In this document: piece after piece, positions 40,267 through 52,700 of the stretch
How positions within the stretch are numbered: the stretch's first letter is position 1
Layout: every line of letters begins with the position of its first letter
Assembly (NCBI GenBank): GCA_907163375.1
Contig: CAJQUW010011065.1
Span: forward strand, 310,001-374,000
DNA from: Prostheceraeus crozeri
Lineage: Eukaryota > Platyhelminthes > Polycladida > Euryleptidae
DNA length: 64,000 nucleotides
Reading direction: 5' to 3'
Translations under genes and position numbers: made by a program
The notes under the pieces: model-generated
The model's database searches: none
The model's input: only the letters and a program-made list of their open reading frames with translations
What the model was told of the DNA's origin: nothing

Positions 40267-43200
40267 ATGTGAAGTTAGCACCGCCACTCAGCACCGCCAT
40301 CTTGAAAATGGAATGTGCCAGTCAAACCAACGATCAGAATCGATCTGGATGGAGTGTGCCAGCATGTGCCACCCATTATTTTGAAAGAATTCCCCCTAGT
40401 TTAGGAGAAATCGCTGGTTGAAAGTTGGACATGGCGGTGATGTGAAGTTAGCACCGCCACTAAATTTTTTTTCCAAAATACGCAATTAAAGCATACGAAA
40501 CACGAACAACAGATAGAAGACCATCAAAAACATTGTGCCAGCAAGTTTCAGCACCTAAATCCCCGTACTTTCGGAGACATTAGTCCCCGAAACCACAAAA
40601 TGGCGGTGATGTGAAGTTGGCACCGCCACTGAAGTCTTTTTTTAAAATACGCAAATAAAACACGCGAGACAAGTACAAATGAGAGATGACCATCAAAAAC
40701 ATTGTGCCAGCAAGTTTCTTCTCCTAAGACGCAGTACTTGCGGAGAAATTAGTCCCCGAAAGCTCAATGCGCTGGCGGTGATGTGAAGTTGGCACCGCCA
40801 TCTTGAAAAATGGAATGTGCCAGTCAAACAAACGATCAGAATCGATCTGGATGGAGTGTGCCAGCATGTGCCACCCATTATTTTGAAAGAATTCGCCCTA
40901 CTTTAGGAGAAATCGCTGGTTGAAAGTTCGACATGGCGGTGATGTGAAGTTAGCACCGCCACTAAATTTTTTTTCCAAAATACGCAATTAAAACATACGA
41001 AACACGCACAACAGATAGAAGACCATCAAAAACATTGTGCCAGCAAGTTTCAGCACCTAAATCCCCGTACAAACCAATGGTCAGAATCGATCTAGATGGA
41101 GTGTGCCAGCATGTGCCACTCGTATATTTCACGAAAATCCCACCACAGTCGGTGGAAAACCAACCCGAAAGCTCTATGGCGGTGATGTGAAGTTGGCGCC
41201 GCCACTGAATGCTTTTTCCAAAATTGGGACCACTCAATGGATGTATTGTAACATTTTCCAATTCAACATTAAACCATTTGCTTACTGGCTATACAGATAT
41301 CAATGCAAATACGAATATCTCGACAGGTGAATGCCGTCATGTGCCTGAACTGTTAACAGAAAGCTGAAGCTATTACTTTGTTCAAAACTTTGTAAGACAG
41401 TGAAGGCATTTGACGAGTATATGCAATGGCATAACTAGGAAGACTTACTTTCTTATTAAAGGCCATTGATGAATAGCATGCGATTCGTTTATGTTTCCCC
41501 GCATGAAGGAGGAGAGTTCGCGACTTACAACGGCAAAACTATTGGTAATGGTTTGAATTTTTCATTTGACCAACGACGTCCCATGATTGGTCAGTTTTCG
41601 GTTACCATATGATCAATATATAGATAAACATTTTCATCTGTTTGCCGTGGAAAATATATTCACGGCATGCGATTAATTACAGCCTGTACAACTTAAAACA
41701 AGAATGATTAAATAGATGCGTCCAACACACACCTGTGGAATTTTGAAAATTCCCGCAATTTTGTGCGGATCGAGAGAAAAGCTAAAAATTTTCCAGACAA
41801 TTAATTGGGTTATGCAAACCAGCCCTTCGAATGTTTTTCAAAACCTCGATGGGTATCCATGTCAAGAAGGCTGGGTCATCCTCAATTTAATGAGAATCTG
41901 TTTCCACTGTAGGTGAGAACCTACTCTATGGTTTGAAAGATGTAGTTTGATAATTCCTTTCCAAAAAGATTGCGCACCTTGGAAAGCATAGAGTATATTA
42001 GGATATCCCATATATCCCTACTCTATGTTTGAAAGCACCACAAACTCAATTGAGCATCATGCTTCTTCGATGGAGCATTCTGACAACGCTGGAAATATGC
42101 CCTTCGATCTCCTAATGTTATTGCTTCAATTGTTCATCAAGATCATCAAATGTGATAAAGATGTACGCACATCATGACACTAATAATGTTGTAGATATTG
42201 CCAACATTGTTTTCTATCAATGTTTCAATTGACTTCAAGAATTTCTGATTCATTGGATGTGCAAGCATACTCAAAATTGAAGGGATATTGAGACTCATTT
42301 ACTTCATATGATCTAGCTAGAAGTCACAATATCTAATCTATTCGTAGATTATTTTCATTATTTCATAAACACATCTATTTAATCATTCTTGTTTTAAGTT
42401 GTACAGGCTGTAATTAATCGCATGCCGTGAATATATTTTCCACGGCAAACAGATGAAAATGTTTATCTATATATTGATCATATGGTAACCGAAAACTGAC
42501 CAATCATGGGACGTCGTTGGTCAAATGAAAAATTCAAACCATTACCAATAGTTTTGCCGTTGTAAGTCGCGAACTCTCCTCCTTCATGCGGGGAAACATA
42601 AACGAATCGCATGCTATTCATCAATGGCCTTTAATAAGAAAGTAAGTCTTCCTAGTTATGTCATTGCATATACTCGTCAAATGCCTTCACTGTCTTACAG
42701 AGTTTTGAACAAAGTAATAGCTTCAGCTTTCTGTTAACAGTTCAGGCACATGACGGCATTCACCTGTCGAGATATTCGTATTTGCATTGATATCTGTATA
42801 GCCAGTAAGCAAATGGTTTAATGTTGAATTGGAAAATTTTACAATACATCCATTGAGTGGTCCCAATTTTGGAAAAAGCATTCAGTGGCGGCGCCAACTT
42901 CACATCACCGCCATTCAGCTTTCGGGTTGGTTTTCCACCGACTGTGGTGGGATTTTCGTGAAATAAACGAGTGGCACATGCTGGCACACTCTATCTAGAT
43001 CGATTCTGACCGTTGGTTTGACTGGCACATGCATTTTTCAAGATGGTGGTGCCAACTTCACATCACCGCCATTTTGTGGTTTCGGGGACTAATTTCTCCG
43101 CAAGTACGGGGATTTAGGTGCTGAAACTTGCTGGCACAATGTTTTTGATGGTCTTCTATCTGTTGTGCGTGTTTCGTATGTTTTAATTGCGTATTTTGGA

Positions 43201-44402
43201 AAAAAAAATTTAGTGGCGGTGCTAACTTCACATCACCGCCATGTCGAACTTTCAACCAGCGATTTCTCCTAAACTAGGGCGAATTCTTTCAAAATAATGG
43301 GTGGCACATGCTGGCACACTCCATCCAGATCGATTTTGATCGTCGGTTTGACTGGCACATTCCATTTTTCAAGATGGTGGTGCCAACTTCACATCACCGC
43401 CAGCGCATTGAGCTTTCGGGGGCTAATTTCTCCGCAAGTACGGCGTCTTAGGAGAAGAAACTTGCTGGCACAATGTTTTTGATGGTCATCTCTCATTTGT
43501 ACTTGTCTCGCGTGTTTTATTTGCGTATTTTAAAAAAAGACTTCAGTGGCGGTGCTAACTTCACATCACCGCCATGTCGAACTTTCAACCAGCGATTTCT
43601 CCTAAACTAGGGGGAATTCTTTCAAAATAATGGGTGGCACATGCTGGCACACTCCATCCAGATCGATTTTGATCGTTTGTTTGACTGGCACATTCCATTT
43701 TTCAAGATGGCAGTGCCAACTTCACATCACCGCCATTTTGTGGTTTCGGGGGCTAATTTCTCCGCAAGTACGGGGATTTAGGTGCTGAAACTTGCTGGCA
43801 CAATGTTTTTGATGGTCTTCTATCTGTTGTGCGTGTTTCGTATGCTTTAATTGCGTATTTTGGAAAAAAAATTTAGTGGCGGTGCTAACTTCACATCACC
43901 GCCATGTCGAACTTTCAACCAGCGATTTCTCCTAAACTAGGGGGAATTCTTTCAAAATAATGGGTAGCACATGCTGGCACACTCCATCCAGATCGATTTT
44001 GATCGTTGGTTTGACTGGCACATTCCATTTTTCAAGATGGCGGTGCCAACTTCGCATCACCGCCAGCGCATTGAGCTTTCGGGGGCTAATTTCTCCGCAA
44101 GTACGGGGATTTAGGTGCTGAAACTTGCTGGCACAATGTTTTTGATGGTCTTCTATCTGTTGTGCGTGTTTCGTATGCTTTAATTGCGTATTTTGGAAAA
44201 AAAATTTAATGGCGGTGCTAACTTCACATCACCGCCATGTCGAACTTTCAACCAGCGATTTCTCCTAAACTAGGGGGAATTCTTTCAAAATAATGGGTGG
44301 CACATGCTGGCACACTCCATCCAGATCGATTCTGATCGTTGGTTTGACTGGCACATTCCATTTTCAAGATGGCGGTGCTGAGTGGCGGTGCTAACTTCAC
44401 AC
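40267..44402. mobile_element. 4.1 kb foldback element with internally repetitive arms
   Basis: It begins TGTGAAGTTAGCACCGCC and ends with the inverted copy. A possible 4-bp duplication, acgt, lies at 40263-40266 and 44403-44406. The left arm (to 41718) and right arm (from 42372) are long inverted copies around a 653-bp unique spacer. Both arms are built from a roughly 165-bp subrepeat punctuated by GGCGGTG...CACCGCC hairpins, about six in the left arm and ten in the right. It encodes no protein I recognise. This is the architecture of foldback elements such as Drosophila FB and sea urchin TU. Confidence 0.88.
41719..42371. other. Unique spacer of the foldback element
   Basis: 653 bp between the inverted arms. 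No open frame above 66 codons and no known motif. The phrase ctactctatg with tttgaaag occurs twice (near 41918 and 42007) around a gcaccttggaaag segment. In FB-type elements such a core sometimes carries a gene; here it does not. Confidence 0.6.
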
Positions 44403-44884
44403 ACGTCGACCTTAGTGGTAATGTCAAAGATGATGCTCGTTTTGACGTTTCTATGCGTGCCTCCTGGCGGCCTATGGAACGAACCTTCGTTGATGTTAGG
44501 ATCGTTCATCCCAATTCCCCATCATATCTGGCTACTCCCATGAATTCTCTTTATCGTACTCATGAAAATCAAAAGAAACAAGAGCATAACAGGAAAATCG
44601 TAGAAGTAGAACATGCATCACTCACCCCACTCATATTTTCAACGACCGGTGGTATGGGTCCTGAATGCCTGCGCTTTCATAAAAACATGGCAGACATGAT
44701 ATCAAGGAAAACTCGCGAAAAATATTGCCATGTAATGTCGTATATAAGGTGCAGAATACGAACATCACTCACATGCCTGCGAGGAGAAAGGGTGAAACAA
44801 TCGAGTAGGTACAATGATGTCCGTCTTCCAGACATCATTGACTTCGGCATCATTGAAACCTCCTTTTCATGCCAGTTAGCTTAA
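44403..44884 (+). pseudogene. Retroelement-derived coding fragment, downstream part
   Basis: This piece shows DDARFDVSMRASWRP, then FVDVRIVHPNSPSYL, KIVEVEHASLTPLIFSTTGG and a basic C-terminus. It is the segment that normally follows the Cys/His cluster in the same protein family as 39601-40266. It starts exactly where the foldback element ends, which shows that the foldback inserted into an existing copy. The family is uncertain and the copy is broken. Confidence 0.65.
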
Positions 44885-47464
44885 TTATCTTTTTTGTATT
44901 TTGATGTTTTATACGTATAAGTTTATTGCAGATTATATTCATATGAGTTTCTCGTTCACCATGTCAATGTATGTGTCAAGAGAATAAATATTTGTGCTTG
45001 TCAGCAGTAATAAAGAAGCACATGATAATTAAATCGTCGGACTTGTGAACTTGCATTTGTCTCTGTAGCATAATCTACTGTCGCTGTGAAGGAAATTTTC
45101 ATGTCCACTTGAGCTAGCATACATGTTTATCAATGATTGGGATGTTAACACCTTTTCAACAAAATTATGCTTGTAGAGCAGTCGATCAGCTTGTTCTAAA
45201 GATCTCCTGTGATAATCGAGATATTCAATTGACATAATAAATAGTTTTCACTTAGAAAAAGCAACATGCGATATTTGTCCAAATGCTTCTCAACATGGCA
45301 TTTATGAAATTCGTTTATACATTATCAAAGCTAATGTGAAGGTGGTTGTTGGTTAACACATATGTCAGTGGGAAAATCTTATATTACATATCACTATACA
45401 CTGTAATCTGGCACCTCCTAAAGCGGAAGAAATCTGCATCCTAAAGCGCCACACACTAAAATTTCAGAAGGTTAAGTTGAATTAGTAGGCTAGCATACTG
45501 AAGAGAACAATAACCCTTAGACGTAAGCATCTGCATAGAGGAGAGCGTGAGTCACTGCTTGCCAGACAGCAGGAACGCTGTCGCATAACAATAGCTGCTA
45601 TTGAGGACATCATAAGTTCACGCTGCTGTATGTACGTGAATCATTCTCCGCTTCATCTCTCCGAGGCAATGTAGCTGGCTTTGACTTCGAGTGGCAAGTT
45701 GACTTTCTGTCAGTGATATTGCAATTAAATTGTTTAGTGAAATTATCTGTTGAAGTTGTGCAGTTGTAAATTGCAAATACATGGGTATCATGATGTCATG
45801 CCAGGAGACTACATCTTTCCCATCAACTTCGATCGAAATACTGGGTAAATGGAAAAGAAATACAGTATAATAAGACTTGAAGCCAAATGGCCAAAAATCT
45901 GCATTCTACATTTTCTCGTGATAGTCAATCGTGACTGATCAATCTGGTTCATCAACTGACGGCAGCTCTGAAAAATGAGGTGAGTTTCCTGTTGCTCTGA
46001 TAGCCTATTCGAAAGAGTTGTAATGCATGCATGCTGTATAGCACTAATGTAAATCGAGTCTGCGACTTCTGTAGTTAAAATGACACTTTTCATAACGGGA
46101 CTTAATTACTTTTTGCGGATAATGGAAATTATAAATTTCAAAAATCTGTGCATTTTCGAGGTAGGCACACATTGTATTTGTCAATTTCATGCATTCATTC
46201 GCGTTATCTGTGCTCGGTGAAGCCTCTGAGAAGCAAATGCGCACTCATAGAAACTGCTCAAAGTACTCATCTGTTACAAGTGGCGTGTCCAATAAGGTTT
46301 TCGAACGAAAGTAGAAAAATAGTAGATGCACGCATGTGAAGGGTTAATTGAATTGGCATATCAAGTTTAGGATTCAATGCAAAGTTCTAAATGCGTTGAT
46401 GTACACATGTATCATTTCGTGTGGTCAATTATATTCAGAATATTCGAAAATTCGTCTATTTCAATGAATACAGCAATCAATTCTGTAATTAGTTTATTGG
46501 AGGCACACATTAGTTGAATGTAACCTGCTAATGTAACCATTTATCACCAACTGTCATGATGATCTATAGTCAGATAATAGTATAGACATCGAAAAAATGC
46601 AGTAGACGACACTGAAGGACATTCTTTTCCATTATGTAGTAGAACAATTGTCTTCAGTCTTTCCTGATTCATACATTTAAGAAGAAGCATCTCTGTAAAC
46701 ATATGCTTAAAATTTCGCATTCAATCTTTTAAACGTTTTTATCTAATCCATTAAAATTCTGCTGCCACATAGTTGTGAATTCGCTTAATAAATATTCATC
46801 AAAATATATGAAATTCCGGATGCTGCCGCTGGAAAAATTTGTGTCGGCCCAATATCATCTACCTGATGTTGGCCCGATAAGCAAAGTGGCCCAGCGCATT
46901 TGTATCGGCCCAACGTCAGTTGTCAACACTCACCCAATACGCGCCCAATACACGCCAACGCTCATCCGACACCGATCAAAACTTTGTTTTATATACTGCT
47001 GTTTAATTCGTCAGTAGTATACTTGTGTGCCCATAGAGTAAGTATGTTAGGTAGAGTGGTAACTCCGCATTTATTAAATCCCCAATGTCTATACACTTTC
47101 GATTTTATTAAATGAACTCAAGGGAGATACAATCGGAATTGTTTCAAAATATGAGATATACACATTTATGCAGTTTTGAAGAAATTACAACGGAATTGAC
47201 TGATCATTATAGGAAAGCAGAATAAAAAGATATTATTTTACTGATTGTCCGTGTCATGACAGCCTTGGAGAGGTATTATTTGTTCAATTGGCAACTCGAT
47301 CACCTGCTATTGATTTCATGAATTAGAAATATGAAATCTCAGGCAAGAAAACACAATAAAATGTCGACTTTTTCACGAAGACTTCCATTATAAAACGAAT
47401 CATGAAACTCCCTTGATAATCAACTTGATTTCCGCTTAGTTAGGATGCTTTAGCAAACATTCAT
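44885..47464. other. Stretch without a recognisable gene
   Basis: AT-rich non-coding DNA. Around 46845-46980 the words ggccc and cgcc recur within a short GC-richer patch (ggcccaata, ggcccgata, ggcccaacg), perhaps a decayed tandem repeat. No RNA gene or transposon end was found. Confidence 0.5.
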
Positions 47465-47665
47465 TCCTTTTGATATCTAACTTGTTTCATACTACTTGCA
47501 TAGAGGAGCCATCTCGGTAGTATATAAATTGTCAAAATTTTGACTTTTTTTAGAACTGCTCAAATAATTTTTTGAACCACGGGATGTAATCTCCACAAGA
47601 AGCTAAATCTTTTCATATAAAAATTTTCACTGTATACAGATACTTTTTTGAGTCGACACTCTACC
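47465..47665 (-). repeat. Dispersed repeat, copy 2 (inverted)
   Basis: The reverse complement of this stretch aligns to 1128-1365, with the best-kept block at 47600-47665 (gagtcgacactctac and ttttcactgta). It is followed by a TATATATA microsatellite. No frame is conserved between the copies. Confidence 0.6.
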
Positions 47666-48663
47666 TATATATATATATATATCCCTACTGTATGTGTGTA
47701 CCCTTTGTGTATTATAGCAAAAAGAATATCATTAATTTGATATTACCATGGAACCTCTTACTTCTCCTCCTTCCTCTTCTTCCTTACTTTCTTTTCACCC
47801 ATGAAACAAGAGCGGAACAACGAGAACAACTGTACTTCACCTCAATATTTATTACAGCATATTTCATGCAGCAGACGAATTACCACAGGCGCCTCTCCAC
47901 AGTTGCGGTCATTCGCGTAAAGTAGGCCTAAATGGGACCCTTCACCTCTGGTTCCTCGACGTTCTCTGCGACTTGCTGAGGAAGTTAAACATGATTCTAA
48001 CAAATGAGAAACATTTTCAAACACATTTATTTGTTAGCATTACCAATTTCGCAATTTCCTGATAAATCTTATTTTCAACATATCCAATACAATTAGGCCT
48101 GCATTAAATGATACGAGTCTCAACTTTGTCCTGAGATAGGGCTTGGAAGAGAAGAAGGTCTAATATTCTATTCTAAAGGCATGGACTCCTAGATATATAA
48201 CACCTGGACTGTCAGCCAAAATGTCAGGTGTGCATCAGGGGCTAATCTCTTGTTCATTATGTTACAAAGCAAATGTTTTTTTTTAATTGACATGAGCATA
48301 ATAAGTAAAATTTATTTTTCGGCTAGTAACGGCAAATTCTCTGTATCAAGAATATACTTTCTCACTTGAGCTGTGCGTTCGATAAATATTCGAGGATATA
48401 TATAATAGCGCAGGCCCATGCATTCCAAATATTTTTAAGTGTATTAATTTTGAGATCACTTTTTTGAAATCAGATATATTCGTTTTATTTCTTGAGCCAG
48501 ATGCTTAGCCATACAATTCTCACAATATTTAAATTTGAGGTAGATGTAATGAAAAAATAGACGTCTTAGGTCAATAAATCATATAATACTCCCAAATTTT
48601 CGAATGTCTCTTTCTCAAGGGTATGAAATCACACTGACAGTGGGCAAATTATCTTACAAACAA
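47666..48663. other. Stretch without a recognisable gene
   Basis: A short TA microsatellite lies near 47668-47684, followed by ordinary AT-rich sequence. The final 100 bp probably belong to the 3' end of the adjoining Penelope-like element. Confidence 0.4.
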
Positions 48664-49407
48664 CTAACATAGTACACAATTCAAACACAAATAACTCAGA
48701 GGTCCTACTTCTCGTACTAAATAAACATTGATACCTGGGCGATACTTAGAAATGAAATCCTTCTCAGATATCTTCCGCTCAATCGTATTAGCAAATTCTC
48801 GCTTTAAAATAAAAGGGGTCACAAATGAAAGGTCAGGTAACATACCATGAGTTTTAACAAAATGTTTATGAAATAAACTCGAATCAGTTGTAAGGTGCTC
48901 ATGCATACGTTGACGAAAAGAACGAACAGTCTCATCGATATAAAAACTTTCACACAAATTACATGTACATGTCAACTGACAAACAAAATTTTTCATGTAA
49001 CAAAAATTATTATTCTTACACAAACAATTACTAGTACAAAATAATTTTTCTTTAAATGAAACACTTCTTTTCAAATTAGGCTGGGTCACAAATACTGGCT
49101 TCAAATCAAAAAAATGATGCTGGAAACTTTTAAACTCTTCTCTTATCTTAGTTGCCTGGAAATCATTAATGAACGGTACCCTTAAATATATTTGTTTTCT
49201 GTTTGCTTCTTTTCTATGTCTTCTTTTGCTTTCATTCATTGGTTTAGGTTTCATGTATCGTTCAACAATATCTAAAGGGTACCCGTTTGCAAGAAATATT
49301 TTTTTCATAAAATATAGTCCATCTTTGATCTTGCTCATGGTGGAACAATTGCGATGTACTCGCAGACACTCTGTACGTAGCCGGTTTATCTTTCTCTGCC
49401 ACGGCAC
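48664..49407 (-). pseudogene. Penelope-like element, 3' end with GIY-YIG endonuclease
   Basis: A 247-codon minus-strand frame. The N-terminal 60 residues look like the thumb region after a reverse transcriptase (LRTECLRVHRNC, LFANGYP-like LANGYPLDIVERYMK). The C-terminal half has the Cys-rich linker and the GIY-YIG endonuclease pattern of Penelope elements: CTCNLCESFYIDETVRSFRQ, RMHEHL, HFVKTH and ERKISEKDFISKYRPGINV. The reverse transcriptase core is missing, so this is a 5'-truncated copy. It ends near 49407, close to GC-rich minisatellites. The YID in place of the usual YIG suggests decay. Confidence 0.85.
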
Positions 49408-49469
49408 CCAACTATAAATCTATAATGTCTATAAATCTCAGTAGTAATAAAAGGTCCATAATAAACACA

Positions 49470-49650
49470 GCGCGCCCTCCCCCCCCCCTCTGGAACGGCA
49501 GAGTGTCGTGGTCGGCCGCCGTGGTGCTTCGGATCTGACTCCCCCCCTCTGGAACGACAGAGGTTGTAGTCTGTCGTGGTGTGCCGGCCAGGTGGGTCCA
49601 CGTTCACAAACTGTTCGCTGACTCCCCCCCTCTGCAACGACAGAGTGTGA
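49470..49650. repeat. C-tract minisatellite, edge of the large array
   Basis: Four copies of a phrase, ccccccctctggaacgacag, separated by GC-rich DNA. The phrase resembles the ccccccctctggacagctcg segment found in every unit of the array to the right, so it may be the decayed left border of that array. Confidence 0.75.
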
Positions 49651-49675
49651 GACTCGGGTGAGTTGGTCCGACCGC

Positions 49676-49780
49676 CTGGTTGACGTGGGCGACCGTCCAG
49701 GTTAACGTATGCGACCGTCTAGGTTGACGTGGGCGACCGTCTAGGTTGACGTGAGCGACCGTCTAGGTTGTCGTGGATGG
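49676..49780. repeat. 20-bp GC-rich minisatellite
   Basis: Five copies of gcgaccgtctaggttgacgt with few changes, head to tail, just before the first unit of the large array. Confidence 0.9.
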
Positions 49781-49799
49781 TGAAATGGCTGCCAGATTC

Positions 49800-52700
49800 G
49801 GATTCAGCGTAAAATTCTGCATCGGTATGGTGAGTTTCAAGTCAATCGGAGAGAAAAAATTTTCAACATTTTTCGAAAAAACGACAGAGTTAGAATTTGG
49901 GACGTTTTGGTGTGTAGCGCCAAAACGAACCATCGGATGAGAAAACGGAGGCCAGATTCGGATTCGGCGTGAAATTCTGCATCGGTATGGTGAATTTGAA
50001 CGCCATCGGAGAGAAAAAATTTTCGCTGACGTCCCCCCCCTCTGGACAGCTCGCTTCGATCTTGGCTTCTAGTGGACGGATTTTGTCGTGCCATAGCTCG
50101 TTTGAAAGCTAAGAGTGAGACAAATTCACTGAAAGAATCGGCTTGTTCCTATCTGTCTTCGTTTAGATGTGAGACGCCATTTAAGATTTTGGGACATTGG
50201 CGAAAATCGACAGAGTTAGAATTTGGGACGTTTTGGGCTGTAGCTTCAAAACGAAGCATCGGATTGGAAAACGGATTTCAGATTTGGAATCAGCGTGAAA
50301 TTCTCTATCTGTATGGTGAGTTTCAAGTCAATCGGAGAGAAAAAATTTTCGCTGACGTCCCCCCCCCTCTGGACAGCTCGCTTCGATTTTGGCTTCCAGT
50401 GGACGGATTTTGTCGTGCGATAGCTCGTTTGAAAGCTAAGAGTGAGACAAATTCAGTGAAATAATCGGCTTGTTCCTATCTGTCTTCTCTTAGATGTGAG
50501 ACACCATTTAAGATTTTGGGACATTGTCGAAAAACGACAGAGTTAGAATTTGGGACGTTTTGGGCTGTAGCTTCAAAACGAAGCATCGGATGGGAAAACG
50601 GATTTCAGATTTGGAATCAGCGTGAAATTCTCTATCTGTATGGTGAGTTTCAAGTCAATCGGAGAGAAAAAATTTTCAACATTTTTCGAAAAAACGACAG
50701 AGTTAGAATTTGGGACGTTTTGGTGTGTAGCGCCCAAACGAAGCATCGGATGAGAAAACGGAGGCCAGATTCGGATTCGGCGTGAAATTCTGCATCGGTA
50801 TGGTGAGTTTCAAGTCAATCGGAGAGAAAAAATTTTCGCTGACGTCCCCCCCCCTCTGGACAGCTCGCTTCGATTTTGGCTTCCAGTGGACGGATTTTGT
50901 CGTGCGATAGCTCGTTTGAAAGCTAAGAGTGAGACAAATTCAGTGAAAGAATCGGCTTGTTCCTATCTGTCTTCGTTTAGATGTGAGACACCATTTAAGA
51001 TTTTGGGACATTGACGAAAAACGACAGAGTTAGAATTTGGGACGTTTTGGGCTGTAGCGTCAAAACGAAGCATCGGATGGGAAAACGGATTTCAGATTTG
51101 GAATCAGCGTGAAATTCTCTATCTGTATGGTGAGTTTCAAGTCAATCGGAGAGAAAAAATTTTCGCTGACGTCCGCCCCCCTCTGGACAGCTTGCTTCGA
51201 TTTTGGCTTCCAGTGGACGGATTTTGTCGTGCGATAGCTCGTTTGAAAGCTAAGAGTGAGACAAATTCAGTGAAAGAATCGGCTTGTTCCTATCTGTCTT
51301 CGTTTAGATGTGAGACACCATTTAAGATTTTGGGACATTGTCGAAAAACGACAGAGTTAGAATTTGGGACGTTTTGGGCTGTAGCTTCAAAACGAAGCAT
51401 CGGATGGGAAAACGGATTTCAGATTTGGAATCAGCGTGAAATTCTCTATCTGTATGGTGAGTTTCAAGTCAATCGGAGAGAAAAAATTTTCAACATTTTT
51501 CGAAAAAACGACAGAGTTAGAATTTGGGACGTTTTGGTGTGTAGCGCCCAAACGAAGCATCGGATGAGAAAACGGAGGCCAGATTCGGATTCGGCGTGAA
51601 ATTCTGCATCGGTATGGTGAGTTTCAAGTCAATCGGAGAGAAAAATTTTCGCTGACGTCCCCCCCCTCTGGACAGCTCGCTTCGATCTTGGCTTCTAGTG
51701 GACGGATTTTGTCGTGCCATACCTCGTTTGAAAGCTAAGAGTGAGACAAATTCACTGAAAGAATCGGCTTGTTCCTATCTGTCTTCGTTTAGATGTGAGA
51801 CGCCATTTAAGATTTTGGGACATTGTCGAAAAACGACAGAGTTAGAATTTGGGACGTTTTGGGCTGTAGCTTCAAAACGAAGCATCGGATGGGAAAACGG
51901 ATTTCAGATTTGGAATCAGCGTGAAATTCTCTATCTGTATGGTGAGTTTCAAGTCAATCGGAGAGAAAAAATTTTCAACATTTTTCGAAAAAACGACAGA
52001 GTTAGAATTTGGGACGTTTTGGTGTGTAGCGCCCAAACGAAGCATCGGATGAGAAAACGGAGGCCAGATTCGGATTCGGCGTGAAATTCTGCATCGGTAT
52101 GGTGAGTTTCAAGTCAATCGGAGAGAAAAAATTTTCGCTGACGTCCCCCCCCCTCTGGACAGCTTGCTTCGATTTTGGCTTCCAGTGGACGGATTTTGTC
52201 GTGCGATAGCTCGTTTGAAAGCTAAGAGTGAGACAAATTCAGTGAAAGAATCGGCTTGTTCCTATCTGTCTTCGTTTAGATGTGAGACACCATTTAAGAT
52301 TTTGGGACATTGACGAAAAACGACAGAGTTAGAATTTGGGACGTTTTGGGCTGTAGCGTCAAAACGAAGCATCGGATGGGAAAATGGATTTCAGATTTGG
52401 AATCAGCGTGAAATTCTCTATCTGTATGGTGAGTTTCAAGTCAATCGGAGAGAAAAAATTTTCAACATTTTTCGAAAAAACGACAGAGTTAGAATTTGGG
52501 ACGTTTTGGTGTGTAGCGCCCAAACGAAGCATCGGATGAGAAAACGGAGGCCAGATTCGGATTCAGCGTGAAATTCTGCATCGGTATGGTGAGTTTCAAG
52601 TCAATCGGAGAGAAAAAATTTTCGCTGACGTCCCCCCCCCTCTCGACAGCTCGCTTCGATTTTGGCTTCCAGTGGACGGATTTTGTCGTGCGATAGCTCG

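Noticed and set aside
46845-46985. Possible gene or satellite in the GC-rich ggccc-rich patch
   Set aside because: The repeats are too few and irregular to define a unit, and the frame has no motif.
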